NCBI GenBank assembly: GCA_027485005.1
Contig: JAIXRX010000161.1
Coordinates: 1-19,538, forward strand
Reading direction: 5' to 3'
DNA from: Alphaproteobacteria bacterium
GTDB lineage: Bacteria > Pseudomonadota > Alphaproteobacteria > Rickettsiales > JAIXRX01
Length of the DNA stretch: 19,538 nt
Made by a program: the position numbers and the translations under genes. Below are positions 13,116-19,538 of this stretch, one piece after another. The notes below the pieces were generated by a model that was not told the origin of the DNA, did not search any database, and was given only the letters and a program-made list of their open reading frames with translations. Position 1 is the first letter of the stretch. Every line of letters begins with the position of its first letter.

Positions 13116-15304
13116 AACACGAAGGTCACTACTGTCATCACGAACATCATGCCAGCCCTGTAGCTGTTTCACCAGAAGCAGCACAGGGCGAAGGTGTGAT
13201 GTACACTTGCCCTATGCACCCGCAGGTTAGGCAACCCAAGCCTGGTAATTGCCCGATCTGCGGAATGGCATTGGAGCCAGAAAAAGTTTCACTGGATGCT
13301 GCGCCTAATCATGAACTGATAGATATGACGCGGCGGTTTTGGGTGTCGGCGATTTTGGCTGCGCCGCTGGCGTTATTCGTCATGGGCGCACATCTACTTC
13401 CGAACATTCCGCACGAATGGATGGATTCACCGCTTTCGCATTGGCTCCAAATGCTGGTGGCAACACCCGTAGTGCTGTGGGGCGGCTGGCCGTTTTTTGT
13501 GCGTGCGGTAGATTCCGTTCGTCACCGCAGCCTCAATATGTTTACACTGATCGCGCTGGGTGTCGGCGTGGCTTATATCTACAGCCTTATCCTCGTATTA
13601 TTTCCGCAAGCGGTCGCACAATTCTCCGGCGGCATGATGCTGGATGTATATTTCGAGGCGGCAGCGGTTATCACAGCTCTGGTATTGCTGGGACAAGTGC
13701 TTGAGCTTAAAGCCCGCGAGCAATCCAGCAACGCGATGCGGGCATTGCTTGATCTCGCTCCGAAGATGGCGCGAATCATCCGCGCTGATGGCAAAGAAGA
13801 AGATGTGCCATTATCGGAAGTGCATAAAGGCGATGTGCTGCGTGTTCGCCCTGGAGAAAAAATACCAGTGGATGGGATTGTAATCGTTGGCCATAGCAGT
13901 GTCGATCAATCCATGCTCACTGGCGAATCCGTTCCTGTGGAAAAAAGCGCAGGCGATAAGGTGACGGGCGCAACGCTCAATGGCACGGGTGGCTTCACCA
14001 TGCGTGCCGAGCGCGTGGGTAATGAAACCATGCTGGCGCAGATCGTGGATATGGTGGCCAAAGCCCAGCGCACCCGCGCACCGATTCAGCGTATGGCGGA
14101 TAAGGTATCGGGCTATTTCGTACCAATTGTCGTGCTGGTGGCAATTCTTACTGCCGCTGCATGGTTTATATGGGGACCAGAACCGAAACTGGCCTATGCC
14201 ATCGTTAATGCTGTAGCCGTGTTGATTATTGCCTGCCCCTGTGCGCTCGGCCTTGCTACGCCCATGTCTATCATTGCAGGCACTGGTCGTGGCGCAATGG
14301 CAGGCGTATTGATTAAAAACGCCGAGTCGCTCGAAATCATGGAAAAGGTTGATACGCTGATTATCGACAAAACTGGCACGCTGACCGAGGGTAAGCCGAA
14401 GCTCATGGAAGTTGTTGTCGCTTCTGGCTTTGACCAAAATGAAGCCCTGCGGTTGGTCGCCAGCCTTGAACAAAGCAGCGAACATCCACTGGCATCGGCC
14501 ATTGTCAAAGGCGCACAGGAAAAAGGCATTACGCTTTCTACTGTGCAGAATTTTTCCTCTACCACTGGCAAAGGCGTACAAGGCACGGTGGGTGGTCATA
14601 ATGTCGCGCTGGGAAATGCGGCAATGCTAACTTCACTTGGCATGAATGCTGATTCGCTTGTGCAAGCTGCCGATCAGCTCCGAGCTAAAGGACAAACCGC
14701 TATGTTTGCAGCGATTGATGGCAAACCAGCGGCGATTATCAGTGTTGCCGACCCGATCAAGGCCACCACCCCCGAAGCATTGAAACAGCTAAAAGCCGAA
14801 GGATTGCATATCGTGATGCTCACTGGCGACAGCAAAGCCACCGCGAAAGCAATTGCGGAGCAGCTGGGCATAGATGACTATGAAGCCGAAGTGCTGCCAG
14901 AACGCAAAAGCGAGCTGGTGCGGCAATTACAGGAAAAAGGCCGCAAGGTCGCAATGGCGGGTGATGGGGTGAATGATGCGCCTGCATTAGCGCAAGCGCA
15001 TGTCGGCATTGCGATGGGAACTGGCACCGATGTCGCGATGGAAAGCGCAGGCGTTACACTGGTGAAAGGTGATTTGATTGGCATCGTTCGCGCCCGTCGC
15101 TTGAGTCATGCCACGATGAGTAATATCAGGCAGAACCTATTCTTCGCATTCGTCTATAATGCGCTGGGCGTGCCTGTTGCCGCTGGCTTGCTCTATCCAT
15201 TCTTCGGATTGCTTCTAAGCCCCGTGATTGCCAGTGCAGCAATGGCACTGAGTTCGGTGTCGGTGATTATGAACTCGTTACGACTCAGAAAAGTTAAATT
15301 GTAA
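13112..15304 (+). CDS. Cu(I)/Ag(I)-exporting P1B-type ATPase with N-terminal heavy-metal binding domain
   Basis: A 730-residue inner-membrane ATPase that exports Cu(I), possibly Ag(I), from the cytoplasm. The start is His/Cys-rich (residues 1-13). A short heavy-metal binding domain follows with C33-P-M-H-P and C47-P-I-C50-G-M, in place of the usual ferredoxin-like HMA domains. Eight membrane segments follow. The transport motif C375-P-C377 lies in IIACPCALGLATP, the phosphorylated D419 in DKTGTLTEG, LTGES in the actuator domain, SSEHPLASAIV in the nucleotide domain and GDGVNDAPAL in the P domain. The last membrane segments carry YNALG and MALSSVSVIMNS, matching the P1B-1 (Cu+) group. This architecture resembles SilP/CopF-type ATPases. 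The start overlaps the DUF2933 stop. The 3' end overlaps the phage lysozyme gene on the other strand by 11 bases. I leave the symbol blank to avoid confusion with the oxidase copA. Confidence 0.93.
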   Translation: MKHEGHYCHHEHHASPVAVSPEAAQGEGVMYTCPMHPQVRQPKPGNCPICGMALEPEKVSLDAAPNHELIDMTRRFWVSAILAAPLALFVMGAHLLPNIPHEWMDSPLSHWLQMLVATPVVLWGGWPFFVRAVDSVRHRSLNMFTLIALGVGVAYIYSLILVLFPQAVAQFSGGMMLDVYFEAAAVITALVLLGQVLELKAREQSSNAMRALLDLAPKMARIIRADGKEEDVPLSEVHKGDVLRVRPGEKIPVDGIVIVGHSSVDQSMLTGESVPVEKSAGDKVTGATLNGTGGFTMRAERVGNETMLAQIVDMVAKAQRTRAPIQRMADKVSGYFVPIVVLVAILTAAAWFIWGPEPKLAYAIVNAVAVLIIACPCALGLATPMSIIAGTGRGAMAGVLIKNAESLEIMEKVDTLIIDKTGTLTEGKPKLMEVVVASGFDQNEALRLVASLEQSSEHPLASAIVKGAQEKGITLSTVQNFSSTTGKGVQGTVGGHNVALGNAAMLTSLGMNADSLVQAADQLRAKGQTAMFAAIDGKPAAIISVADPIKATTPEALKQLKAEGLHIVMLTGDSKATAKAIAEQLGIDDYEAEVLPERKSELVRQLQEKGRKVAMAGDGVNDAPALAQAHVGIAMGTGTDVAMESAGVTLVKGDLIGIVRARRLSHATMSNIRQNLFFAFVYNALGVPVAAGLLYPFFGLLLSPVIASAAMALSSVSVIMNSLRLRKVKL

Positions 15305-15746
15305 TGTTTGCCTTGTAAGCTAGTGATTCCGCGTTCCTCCGTTTCACAAGCCCCTTGAGCTTGCGGCCACCAGCCCACACCCATTTCATGAGTTCGGCAG
15401 GCACATCGGCATGTTCTTCGCGGTTTACCTTACGGCGGAGCGTGGAGCGTTGAAGCGCACCTGCACCGAGGTTGAAGGTAAACGACACCAGCGCGTCGAA
15501 CTGCCCCTGCGTGAGTGGCACGCTAATCAGGCGTAGCACGGCGCGTTCTGCGACCGCCACATCCTGACGGAGCAGATCGAGGGCTTCGTCCTCGTCCACC
15601 CCATCCAGGAATTGCTCTTTGTTGGCTTCGGTAATCAGGTGACCATAGCCAATCGTGGGATACCCCGCTGGACACATGTAAATGATCGGCGAAAAGCCCT
15701 CAAAGCGGCAAATCAGGTCAAGCCCTTGTCTGGATATGTGTCTCAT
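15294..15746 (-). CDS. Phage lysozyme / endolysin (GH24 family)
   Basis: A 150-residue muramidase that would cut the glycan strands of peptidoglycan during phage release. The frame extends further upstream, but ATG 15746 overlaps the holin stop (ATGA), follows a GGAG, and begins exactly where the lysozyme fold begins (MRHISRQGLDLICRFEG), so I use it. The catalytic region shows E16, C25 and T31 within EGFSPIIYMCPAGYPTIGYGH. The E-x8-D/C-x5-T arrangement is the T4/P21 lysozyme triad, and Cys at the Asp position is common in the CPAG subgroup. Later parts fit too (LTQGQFDALVSFTFNLGAG). There is no signal or SAR anchor, so it should depend on the holin. Its 3' end overlaps the ATPase gene by 11 bases. 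Confidence 0.9.
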   Translation of the reverse strand: MRHISRQGLDLICRFEGFSPIIYMCPAGYPTIGYGHLITEANKEQFLDGVDEDEALDLLRQDVAVAERAVLRLISVPLTQGQFDALVSFTFNLGAGALQRSTLRRKVNREEHADVPAELMKWVWAGGRKLKGLVKRRNAESLAYKANITI

Positions 15747-16168
15747 TTTCCGCTCCGCAATTTGCTCATGGCACGCTGGCCGAAATAAAAGCTGATGATG
15801 CCTGCGAAAATCGCCTGGTCTTCCGTTGTCCATAGCAACCACGGAAGATCTGCGGAAAACTGCATCACCTTCACCAGCGCATAGAGAATGAAGAAGCTGT
15901 AGGCGATGACGGGACGCACCGTGCCATTGAGTGCATCCACCCAGCGAATGCCCGTGTTGTACGTCCGATAAAGGGCTTGGGATTCGGCGATGTCAGCGTT
16001 TACCTGGATTTCTTCCAGCCGCTGGGAAGCCCCGAGCTTCTGCTGCTCCATCTGCATTTCAAGGATTTTAAGCTCGTGCTTGCGATCCTGCGCGTCGCGG
16101 AACAGTTTTAAGAAATCAGGAAAGGCTGCCGACAGGAAGCCGAGTAAAGAACCGAGTAGCGTAATCAT
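15743..16168 (-). CDS. Three-TM holin-like phage membrane protein
   Basis: A 141-residue protein. ATG 16168 is preceded by GGAGG at the right distance, so the longer frame from 16237 is rejected. Residues about 2-18 are hydrophobic. Residues 22-65 are charged and likely coiled-coil (DAQDRKHELKILEMQMEQQK). Then come a conserved-looking RWVDALNGTVRPVIAY, TM2 (about 88-106) and TM3 after WTTEDQAIFAGIISFYFGQRAM. The layout of TM, coiled coil and two C-terminal TMs resembles the 3TM holin families of phages and gene transfer agents. The stop overlaps the lysozyme start (ATGA), the standard holin-lysozyme pair. The role is pore formation for lysozyme release. Confidence 0.75.
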   Translation of the reverse strand: MITLLGSLLGFLSAAFPDFLKLFRDAQDRKHELKILEMQMEQQKLGASQRLEEIQVNADIAESQALYRTYNTGIRWVDALNGTVRPVIAYSFFILYALVKVMQFSADLPWLLWTTEDQAIFAGIISFYFGQRAMSKLRSGK

Positions 16169-16179
16169 AAGAACCTCCA

Positions 16180-16407
16180 TTATTTCCAAGAAAGATGACC
16201 AGCGGCGAAGCTGAGAAAGGCCACCAAGCCCGTCCATAGGCCGCCGACTATCAGGAGGGTGCGAAGGCTCCCTTTGCCCTGATTTGCCAGTGCTGTGAGG
16301 GATTTGACTTCCTCGGCCAGCACATCGACTGTTTTGGTGAGTGTTTGGATCTGCGCGTTCATCACAGCCAGCTGTGAGCGCACATCAATATCGTCGGGTG
16401 GTGACAT
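16180..16407 (-). CDS. Small phage membrane protein with coiled coil and one TM
   Basis: A 75-residue protein with a strong AAGGAGG ribosome binding site before ATG 16407. Residues about 8-42 have a heptad-like hydrophobic pattern (QLAVMNAQIQTLTKTVDVL), and residues about 48-68 form a single membrane segment. It resembles XhlA-like or holin-accessory proteins that sit before holin genes in lysis cassettes. It is the first gene after the terminator and is followed by the holin 11 bases later. It could be an anti-holin, second holin or spanin-like protein; there is no lipobox. Confidence 0.65.
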   Translation of the reverse strand: MSPPDDIDVRSQLAVMNAQIQTLTKTVDVLAEEVKSLTALANQGKGSLRTLLIVGGLWTGLVAFLSFAAGHLSWK

Positions 16408-16431
16408 GGTTCCTCCTTAGGTTTTGGACAT

Positions 16432-16467
16432 AAAAAAACCGCCTCCCAATCCTGATTTTGGGGGCGG
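16432..16467 (-). terminator. Rho-independent terminator after the large virion protein gene
   Basis: Read on the - strand, CCGCCCCCAA and TTGGGAGGCGG pair (one bulged base) over a short loop and are followed directly by TTTTTTT. It begins 26 bases downstream of the virion protein stop at 16494 and lies upstream of the lysis cassette. On the + strand it has no T-run, so it is directional. Confidence 0.85.
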
Positions 16468-16493
16468 TGGTTGGTTGCGGGTTGAAGGGTTGG

Positions 16494-17921
16494 TTATTCG
16501 AAGTAGCCGTTAATCATGGCAAGCCCTCGGATGATCTGCGAGGCCGTGGCCGTTCCCACTGGCATACGCAGAATGACGTGAACGAATGTTCCCGCCGCCA
16601 CATACAGCGGCGCATCGAGGTTCACATCAATCGGCGCGACGTTTCCACCGATTGCCGTGCCGACGGGGATAGATTGCACCCCAAGCGGAATGCGGCGTGG
16701 TGCGCGTGTGCCTGCGGTGTTGGAATCCGCCGTTGCCAGTGACACCGCTGTTGAGCCCACGCCCAACGCCCACTGCAAAACCGTGGGCGTAGTGGCAGAG
16801 GCTGCGCCCATATTGAAAGTTTCAATGCGAACGCCTCGGATCACCAGATTGCGGTTGCCGCCACCAGCTGCCGCTACTGGAACTTGGAAGGCAAACAGCG
16901 CATAGTCGGTTTCTGCACCCGCCACCGCCGCAAACTGAAACTGACCGCCCAGCGTGGTGTAGCCTGCCGCCGTATTGGAAAGCGTGGCCGATACGGGAGC
17001 CGTGTTGTTCACATAGTTGGCAGATTGCCCCACCGCTGCGCCGCGAGGGTTGTTATAGCTGCCGCACTCAATGCCAGCCATTGCCGTTGCCCAAAGGCGG
17101 TTCAAAGCCAAATCACGGGCAATCACCGATACGTCGGCAATCTCCATGCGCTGCGCCGAACCCGTTGCGGCTGCATTGTAGCAACGCATCAAAAGCGGCT
17201 GCCAACGCGAGAGCGAAATTGCGGCGGCGGTATTCGGCGAAAGAATGACACCTTCCAGCACGCCGTCGATGTAAAACTCAATGCGATCTTGGTCGATGAC
17301 AATCCGATAGTAATAAACCTCGTTTGCCACAGGCGCAGGCATTGGCGCGGTGGTGGTTTCGGTGCCGTTGATATTCATCACGCCCACCAGCGAACCAGCG
17401 GTATTGAGCTTGAAGTACACCCCATCGGTCGGCGTAGCGGTCGTGGCGGCAAAACCAAGCCCGAACTCGCAGACATTATTGGCTATCGGGTTAATCGCAA
17501 AGCGCAGGCGGAACAGCACTTCCAAAGACCCAGCAGGATGCAGCGGGAAGGTTTTATAGGTCTGCGCCCGTGCCACCGCTGCGGAGGCCACCGAGTTACC
17601 CGCATTGAACACCATGAAGCCGCCCGACATGGCGATGGTTGCCGTCACGCTCACGAATTGGTACGCGCCACCATCCACCACCGTGTGATTGAACGTATCC
17701 GCCCAATAGATATTATCCACGCCCACGCGCAGCCTGCCGTCCGTGGAAACTTTAGCCGCACGCACCAGGCGCGGCTCACCATTCGCGCCGTCGTGAGATT
17801 CGCCTGCGATGACGGAATAACCAGCCTCCGCCATTGCCATAGGCAAATTGATTTTCAGCCGCTTGTTTGCGTCCACTGATGCAAGATCGGCAGAATCGCC
17901 AGATTTTAGAATGATACTCAT
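16494..17921 (-). CDS. Large phage virion protein, possible lectin-like (LamG/ConA fold) surface protein
   Basis: A 475-residue protein with low Cys and high Ala/Thr/Gly/Val content and no signal peptide. The N-terminal portion has KSGDSADLASVDANKRLKINLP. The next portion fits an all-beta lectin-like fold: TDGVYFKLNTAGSLVGVMNING, then VYYYRIVIDQDRIEFYIDGVLEGV around residues 200-230, the pattern of LamG/concanavalin-type domains. The C-terminal half is a second beta-rich region (LVIRGVRIETFNMG and onward). It lies in the tail-fibre part of the phage late operon, 3 bases after the preceding gene, and is followed by a terminator. The likely role is host-surface binding or a virion decoration. 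Fold assignment is by pattern only. Confidence 0.75.
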   Translation of the reverse strand: MSIILKSGDSADLASVDANKRLKINLPMAMAEAGYSVIAGESHDGANGEPRLVRAAKVSTDGRLRVGVDNIYWADTFNHTVVDGGAYQFVSVTATIAMSGGFMVFNAGNSVASAAVARAQTYKTFPLHPAGSLEVLFRLRFAINPIANNVCEFGLGFAATTATPTDGVYFKLNTAGSLVGVMNINGTETTTAPMPAPVANEVYYYRIVIDQDRIEFYIDGVLEGVILSPNTAAAISLSRWQPLLMRCYNAAATGSAQRMEIADVSVIARDLALNRLWATAMAGIECGSYNNPRGAAVGQSANYVNNTAPVSATLSNTAAGYTTLGGQFQFAAVAGAETDYALFAFQVPVAAAGGGNRNLVIRGVRIETFNMGAASATTPTVLQWALGVGSTAVSLATADSNTAGTRAPRRIPLGVQSIPVGTAIGGNVAPIDVNLDAPLYVAAGTFVHVILRMPVGTATASQIIRGLAMINGYFE

Positions 17922-17924
17922 GGT

Positions 17925-18440
17925 TTAGACCCCCATAATGTTGATGTTAAAACGACCCCAGCTTCCCTGCGGCGCACGGGCGATTACGTCGAAGCCAACG
18001 CCCTCGTTAAGATTTGCCGCCACCGCCTGTATGCCTTCGAGTGCTGCGTCCTCTGCATCGTGATCGAGCGTTGCCACCCCAGCGGCCGTGCAAAGAATCA
18101 CCGAGCTATCGGTTACCCAGGCAGCGGCGACGGTAACGCTTGCGAGATCAGCTTCCCCGCCGCTGGCATTGCCAAAATCCACCGTGACCTGTTCCATTTT
18201 GGGAATCAGTGCCAGCACCCCATCAAGCTGAGACTTGGTGTAATACCGCGCATCCCCACGCGCATCGGTGTGATATTGCGGGTGGTCGTCGTTCTCTAAC
18301 CCTGCCAGTGCGCCGTGATCGCTTGAACCGCTTCCACCCGTGCCAGGTGGTCCCTGTGTTCCCACCGTAACCACCTCGATTTTCTTTTCTTCCACCTTAA
18401 CCAGCTGGATCACTTCATTGATGGTGATGATGTCGGTCAT
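17925..18440 (-). CDS. Phage tail-fibre-like protein with Gly-Pro-rich linker
   Basis: A 171-residue protein. The N-terminus (VIQLVKVEEKKIEVVTVG) runs into a collagen-like GTQGPPGTGGSGSS. Then comes HGALAGLENDDHPQYHTDARGDARYYTKSQLD, a module seen in many phage tail-fibre or tail-collar proteins. The C-terminal 80 residues form a beta-rich domain (QVTVDFGNASGGEADLASV). ATG 18440 overlaps the upstream stop (ATGA), and GAGG serves as ribosome binding site. It probably acts as a short fibre or a connector for the larger virion protein encoded next. Confidence 0.78.
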   Translation of the reverse strand: MTDIITINEVIQLVKVEEKKIEVVTVGTQGPPGTGGSGSSDHGALAGLENDDHPQYHTDARGDARYYTKSQLDGVLALIPKMEQVTVDFGNASGGEADLASVTVAAAWVTDSSVILCTAAGVATLDHDAEDAALEGIQAVAANLNEGVGFDVIARAPQGSWGRFNINIMGV

Positions 18441-18796
18441 CGCGTTACCTCGGGGCTAATAATGACAATTCCTTCCAGCAGGCGCGTCACGGTGACGGTA
18501 TCCGCTGCGACGATCTCCAAATCGTAAACCCCACCCGTTGCGGTGATGGCAGACGTGGCGGCGGCGGTGGCCAGAATGTTAATCGTGCCAGCTGCGCCAC
18601 CCAGCGTGATGCCGCCGTTTTCAGTGGTCAGGGTGAGAAATGGTGTGGAAGATTCCACGGTTTCGCGCATGTGCATCCGTGCGGTGAAACTGGTCAGATC
18701 AATCGGCGTGCCGCTTTCATCTTTCCAAGTAATTTGCTCGGAAAACGTCGCGCCGCGATAAACATAGAGATTATGTTTTGCTGGATGTGTGGTCAT
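18437..18796 (-). CDS. Small conserved phage tail-region protein
   Basis: A 119-residue protein. The pattern YRGATFSEQITWKDESGTPID followed by LTSFTARMHMRE, then TLTTENGGITLGG and a final VTRLLEGIVIISPEVTR, is a recognisable small beta-domain found between tail or baseplate genes of many proteobacterial phages, usually left as hypothetical. A RBS (AAGGA) overlaps the stop of the upstream gene. The downstream gene overlaps by 4 bases. It is probably a tail or baseplate accessory component. Confidence 0.75.
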   Translation of the reverse strand: MTTHPAKHNLYVYRGATFSEQITWKDESGTPIDLTSFTARMHMRETVESSTPFLTLTTENGGITLGGAAGTINILATAAATSAITATGGVYDLEIVAADTVTVTRLLEGIVIISPEVTR

Positions 18797-18806
18797 AAAT
18801 GAATCC

Positions 18807-19538
18807 TTATGCGCTCAAGTTGGCGTACCATTTGGTTGCGGTTGCCGCCCAAAACATGGCGTTTTTGCCAGCGGCGAGTGAGAATGCAGCATTGGCTGCT
18901 AGGGCGTTAATGCTATGGCCACTTGCGGGGTACACCGCTAGGGCGTTCGCCCCAGCGTTCGCTACACAAATGAACTCGCCTTGCTCGGGTGATGGCAGGA
19001 TGCCGCCCGTGCCAGCCGCCACCGTGGTGAACTCGTTCGTTTGCTTGGTGATCGCCGTTGCCGTGCCTTGCGTCGTGCCTGCACCGCTTAACCCTGCGGC
19101 GTTGGATTTCAGAGCCACACGGCCATTTGCCGCCAGCATTTTCAGCGCATCAAAGAAGGTCGAACCATCCGCCGACACTTTGAGAGTAAAGTTATCATCC
19201 CCCAGCAGGCCGAACTCGGCACGCCCCGAAAAACCTGTTTGGAAAAGGAAGCTGGCTTTGTTGCCTATGGCATTCTTGTTGATCTTCACCTGCATGTCCG
19301 TGCCGATGTGATTGAACAGGATTGCCGCGCTCGCCACCGCGAACTTGTTGGTGCTATCCGCGGAAGTATTCACGCCAAGCATGGTGAGATTCTGAAACGA
19401 TGTGGTGTTTACCGTCAGCACCCATGCCGCACCATCGTAAGTGTAAAGCGTGTTTACATCATTCGCCCATACCGTCAGCCCTTCCCACGGGGCAATGAAG
19501 TTCCAGGCGGTAGTGTAAAACGCGAGGGCTTTGGCTTG
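18807..19538 (-). CDS. DUF2793-type phage tail protein, 5' part beyond the window
   Basis: The frame is open to the right edge, so the start lies outside. A GTG at 19421 is internal. The first visible residues (LAFYTTAWNFIAPWEGLTVWANDVNTLYTYDGAAW) match the DUF2793 pattern of an aromatic-rich strand, EG/W and YDGxxW, frequent in alphaproteobacterial prophages. The following 200 residues are beta-rich and repetitive (NGRVALKSNAAGLSGAGT, PSPEQGEFICVANAGANALAVYPASG), like a trimeric fibre or a head-fibre C-terminus. It is the most upstream gene visible of the tail cluster, 10 bases before the next gene. About 243 codons are visible. Confidence 0.75.
   Translation of the reverse strand, partial: QAKALAFYTTAWNFIAPWEGLTVWANDVNTLYTYDGAAWVLTVNTTSFQNLTMLGVNTSADSTNKFAVASAAILFNHIGTDMQVKINKNAIGNKASFLFQTGFSGRAEFGLLGDDNFTLKVSADGSTFFDALKMLAANGRVALKSNAAGLSGAGTTQGTATAITKQTNEFTTVAAGTGGILPSPEQGEFICVANAGANALAVYPASGHSINALAANAAFSLAAGKNAMFWAATATKWYANLSA

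Larger units (their letters stand above)
15294..19538 (-). mobile_element. Late end of a prophage (tail and lysis genes), cut by the right window edge
   Basis: Seven consecutive - strand genes have phage-typical content and order: DUF2793 tail protein, two small tail-region proteins, a large virion surface protein, a terminator, a small TM protein, a holin and a lysozyme. Genes overlap or lie 3-10 bases apart on either side of the terminator. No integrase, attachment site or head gene is visible, and the element clearly continues beyond 19538. It could be an intact prophage, a remnant or a tailocin/GTA-like cluster; nothing within the window distinguishes these. Confidence 0.8.

Noticed and set aside
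13811..14599. 262-codon - strand open frame inside the Cu(I) ATPase gene
   Set aside because: Same reason: the ATPase motifs are intact on the + strand across this whole stretch.
16884..17879. Long + strand open frame (331 codons) opposite the large phage protein
   Set aside because: It is antisense to a well-supported phage gene, starts without a ribosome binding site and has Arg/His/Cys-rich composition typical of a shadow frame.
1..19538. CRISPR arrays, tRNA genes, rRNA genes, insertion sequences
   Set aside because: No regularly spaced repeats, no tRNA-like cloverleaf or transposase frame, and no IS-type inverted ends were recognised on either strand by eye.

Overview
The window shows a bacterial metal-resistance island (about 790-15304, all on the + strand) that meets the late end of a prophage head-on (15294 to the right edge, all on the - strand). 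Small proteins, dense overlapping operons, Sec and lipoprotein signals and a full outer-membrane/periplasm/inner-membrane efflux set point to a Gram-negative proteobacterium. The DUF2793-type tail protein and the three-TM holin resemble phage genes common in Alphaproteobacteria, so an alphaproteobacterial host is my best inference. The window has no 16S gene, tRNA or other housekeeping gene to confirm it.

Layout. 1-774: a partial unrecognised gene with a DNA-binding-like start. 791-7250: a first metal operon with a promoter, a short Cys/His-rich secreted CopL-like protein, a CzcC-type outer-membrane channel, a His-rich CzcB-type adaptor, a CzcA-type RND pump and a His-rich periplasmic peptide. 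7390-8429: a small lipoprotein translationally coupled to a minimal CDF transporter. 8508-12028: a second promoter and second CopL-like protein, then multicopper oxidase CopA, outer-membrane CopB and a cupredoxin-CusF fusion. 12052-15304: a secreted TRASH/YHS-like protein, a Cys/Met-rich metallothionein-like lipoprotein, a DUF2933 membrane protein and a P1B-type Cu(I) ATPase. 15294-19538, read right to left: a DUF2793 tail protein, two small tail or fibre-region proteins, a large virion protein that may be lectin-like, a terminator, then a lysis cassette of small TM protein, holin and lysozyme.

How the genes may work together (inference from families). The ATPase moves Cu(I) from cytoplasm to periplasm. 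The cupredoxin-CusF protein, TRASH-like protein, Cys/Met lipoprotein and His-rich peptides would bind or hand over metal there. CopA oxidises Cu(I) and CopB acts in the outer membrane. The CzcCBA-like pump, whose motifs fit divalent cations better than copper, and the CDF protein extend protection to Zn/Cd/Co/Ni-type ions. No metal-responsive regulator is encoded in the window. Instead each of the two operons begins with a CopL-like Cys-rich ORF whose predicted promoter lies directly against its start codon, followed by RNA hairpins.

The most notable points are the 11-bp convergent overlap of the ATPase and phage lysozyme ends, the paired leaderless-looking CopL-like genes, the cupredoxin-CusF fusion and the Cys/Met-rich lipoprotein.
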